A stretch of DNA of 6,306 bases, from positions 1 through 6,306 of the forward strand of contig JALHUC010000403.1 of the NCBI GenBank assembly GCA_022865845.1. Direction: 5' to 3'. The notes beneath the pieces are model-generated. The model had not been told where the DNA came from. It ran no database searches and saw nothing but the letters and a program-made list of their open reading frames with translations. The stretch is from a bacterium (GTDB taxonomy: Bacteria > BMS3Abin14). Numbering within the stretch: position 1 is the stretch's first letter; the number at the start of each line of letters is the position of its first letter. Positions 5,882 to 6,306 of the stretch are shown here, in pieces. The position numbers were made by a program, and so were the translations under genes.

Positions 5882-6306
5882 CTTTCAATCCATTCCTTCA
5901 TATCCTGCAGAGCTCGCTCTGCAAGTTTCTGGCGCTTCACATCCTTCTTCAGCTTGAGGTCAGGTAATGGGGGAAGCAGTCCGAACTGGGCGTTTACCGG
6001 GGTAAAGGGAGATTTTTCAGTACTGGTGAGTTTTTGAAGAATGGCGCCTGTCATGGTTGTCTCAGGTAAGGGAGTCGGTTGATGGTCTCCCAGAAAGGCA
6101 GCCACGTTAAGGCCTGTTATAAGGCCGCTGGCCATCGATTCCACATAACCCTCTACGCCGGCGATCTGCCCGCAGAAGAATAGCCGAGGGTCTCTGAGGA
6201 GCCTCTGTGTCCGGTCAAGGAGGGATGGAGCGTCGATATATGTGTTTCGATGGATGGTTCCCAGCCTCTCGAAACTGGCCTTCCCGAGGCCGGGGATGGT
6301 CCTGAA
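5857..6306 (-). CDS. trmFO: Methylenetetrahydrofolate-tRNA-(uracil-54-C5)-methyltransferase TrmFO, C-terminal part (runs off the right edge)
   Basis: Flavoenzyme that uses methylenetetrahydrofolate and reduced FAD to make m5U54 in the T-loop of tRNA. Only the last 149 codons are present; the family is about 435-450 residues, so the N-terminal two thirds, with the dinucleotide-binding fold and catalytic cysteine, lie outside the window. The visible part begins FRTIPGLGKASFERLGTIHR and NTYIDAPSLL, then FFCGQIAGVEGYVESMASGL (the FAD-binding end segment), GLNVAAFL, and the TMTGAIL...FTPVNAQFGLLPPL motif, all in family order. The frame is open to the window edge without a start, as expected for a partial gene. 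The C-terminus ends MKEWIERQNVECRM; the last six residues and the stop come from the 7-bp repeat array, so they are probably not ancestral. xerC follows after a 320-bp gap with its own promoter. Confidence 0.96.
   Translation of the reverse strand, partial: FRTIPGLGKASFERLGTIHRNTYIDAPSLLDRTQRLLRDPRLFFCGQIAGVEGYVESMASGLITGLNVAAFLGDHQPTPLPETTMTGAILQKLTSTEKSPFTPVNAQFGLLPPLPDLKLKKDVKRQKLAERALQDMKEWIERQNVECRM

Overview
Every gene supported in this window lies on the minus strand, so transcription runs from right to left. The order is trmFO (3' part only), xerC, hslV, hslU, a REC-GAF-GAF protein, argB, argD (5' end only). The genes give a mesophilic bacterium of medium GC content. The series trmFO-xerC-hslV-hslU is a known block in Firmicutes (gid-codV-clpQ-clpY), and linkage of hslUV to argB-argD suits deltaproteobacteria-like lineages (Desulfobacterota and relatives). 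I favour the latter, because the short-unit intergenic repeats and the HslV form with a short propeptide fit it. This is inference; nothing in the window fixes the taxon.

Region by region: 5857-6306 is the C-terminal third of TrmFO, the folate/FAD-dependent tRNA m5U54 methylase. Next comes a roughly 320-bp AT-rich spacer (5537-5856). It is bounded by inverted arrays of a 7-bp unit (GTAGAAT), and one array supplies the last codons and the stop of trmFO. A good sigma-70-like promoter sits at the xerC end of the spacer. xerC (tyrosine recombinase, all catalytic residues present) overlaps hslV by 4 bp. hslV and hslU encode the peptidase and ATPase of the HslUV protease and are separated by four copies of an 8-bp palindrome-containing unit. 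After hslU, a 130-bp gap carries two stem-loop repeats. Then come a 513-residue receiver-GAF-GAF protein without an output domain, argB (N-acetylglutamate kinase) and the first 39 codons of argD (acetylornithine aminotransferase). The last three genes are joined by 4-bp stop/start overlaps, and argD appears to start at TTG.

Functionally the cluster joins chromosome dimer resolution, ATP-dependent proteolysis and two steps of arginine synthesis, probably in one transcript from the promoter before xerC. The least ordinary items are the REC-GAF-GAF protein, whose receiver seems to lack the phospho-accepting Asp and the switch Thr and whose gene sits where codY (a GAF-domain regulator) sits in Firmicutes, and the three intergenic gaps, each filled with a different short repeat. 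I see no defence system, mobile-element gene, CRISPR array or RNA gene here. Most of the window is conserved housekeeping sequence.
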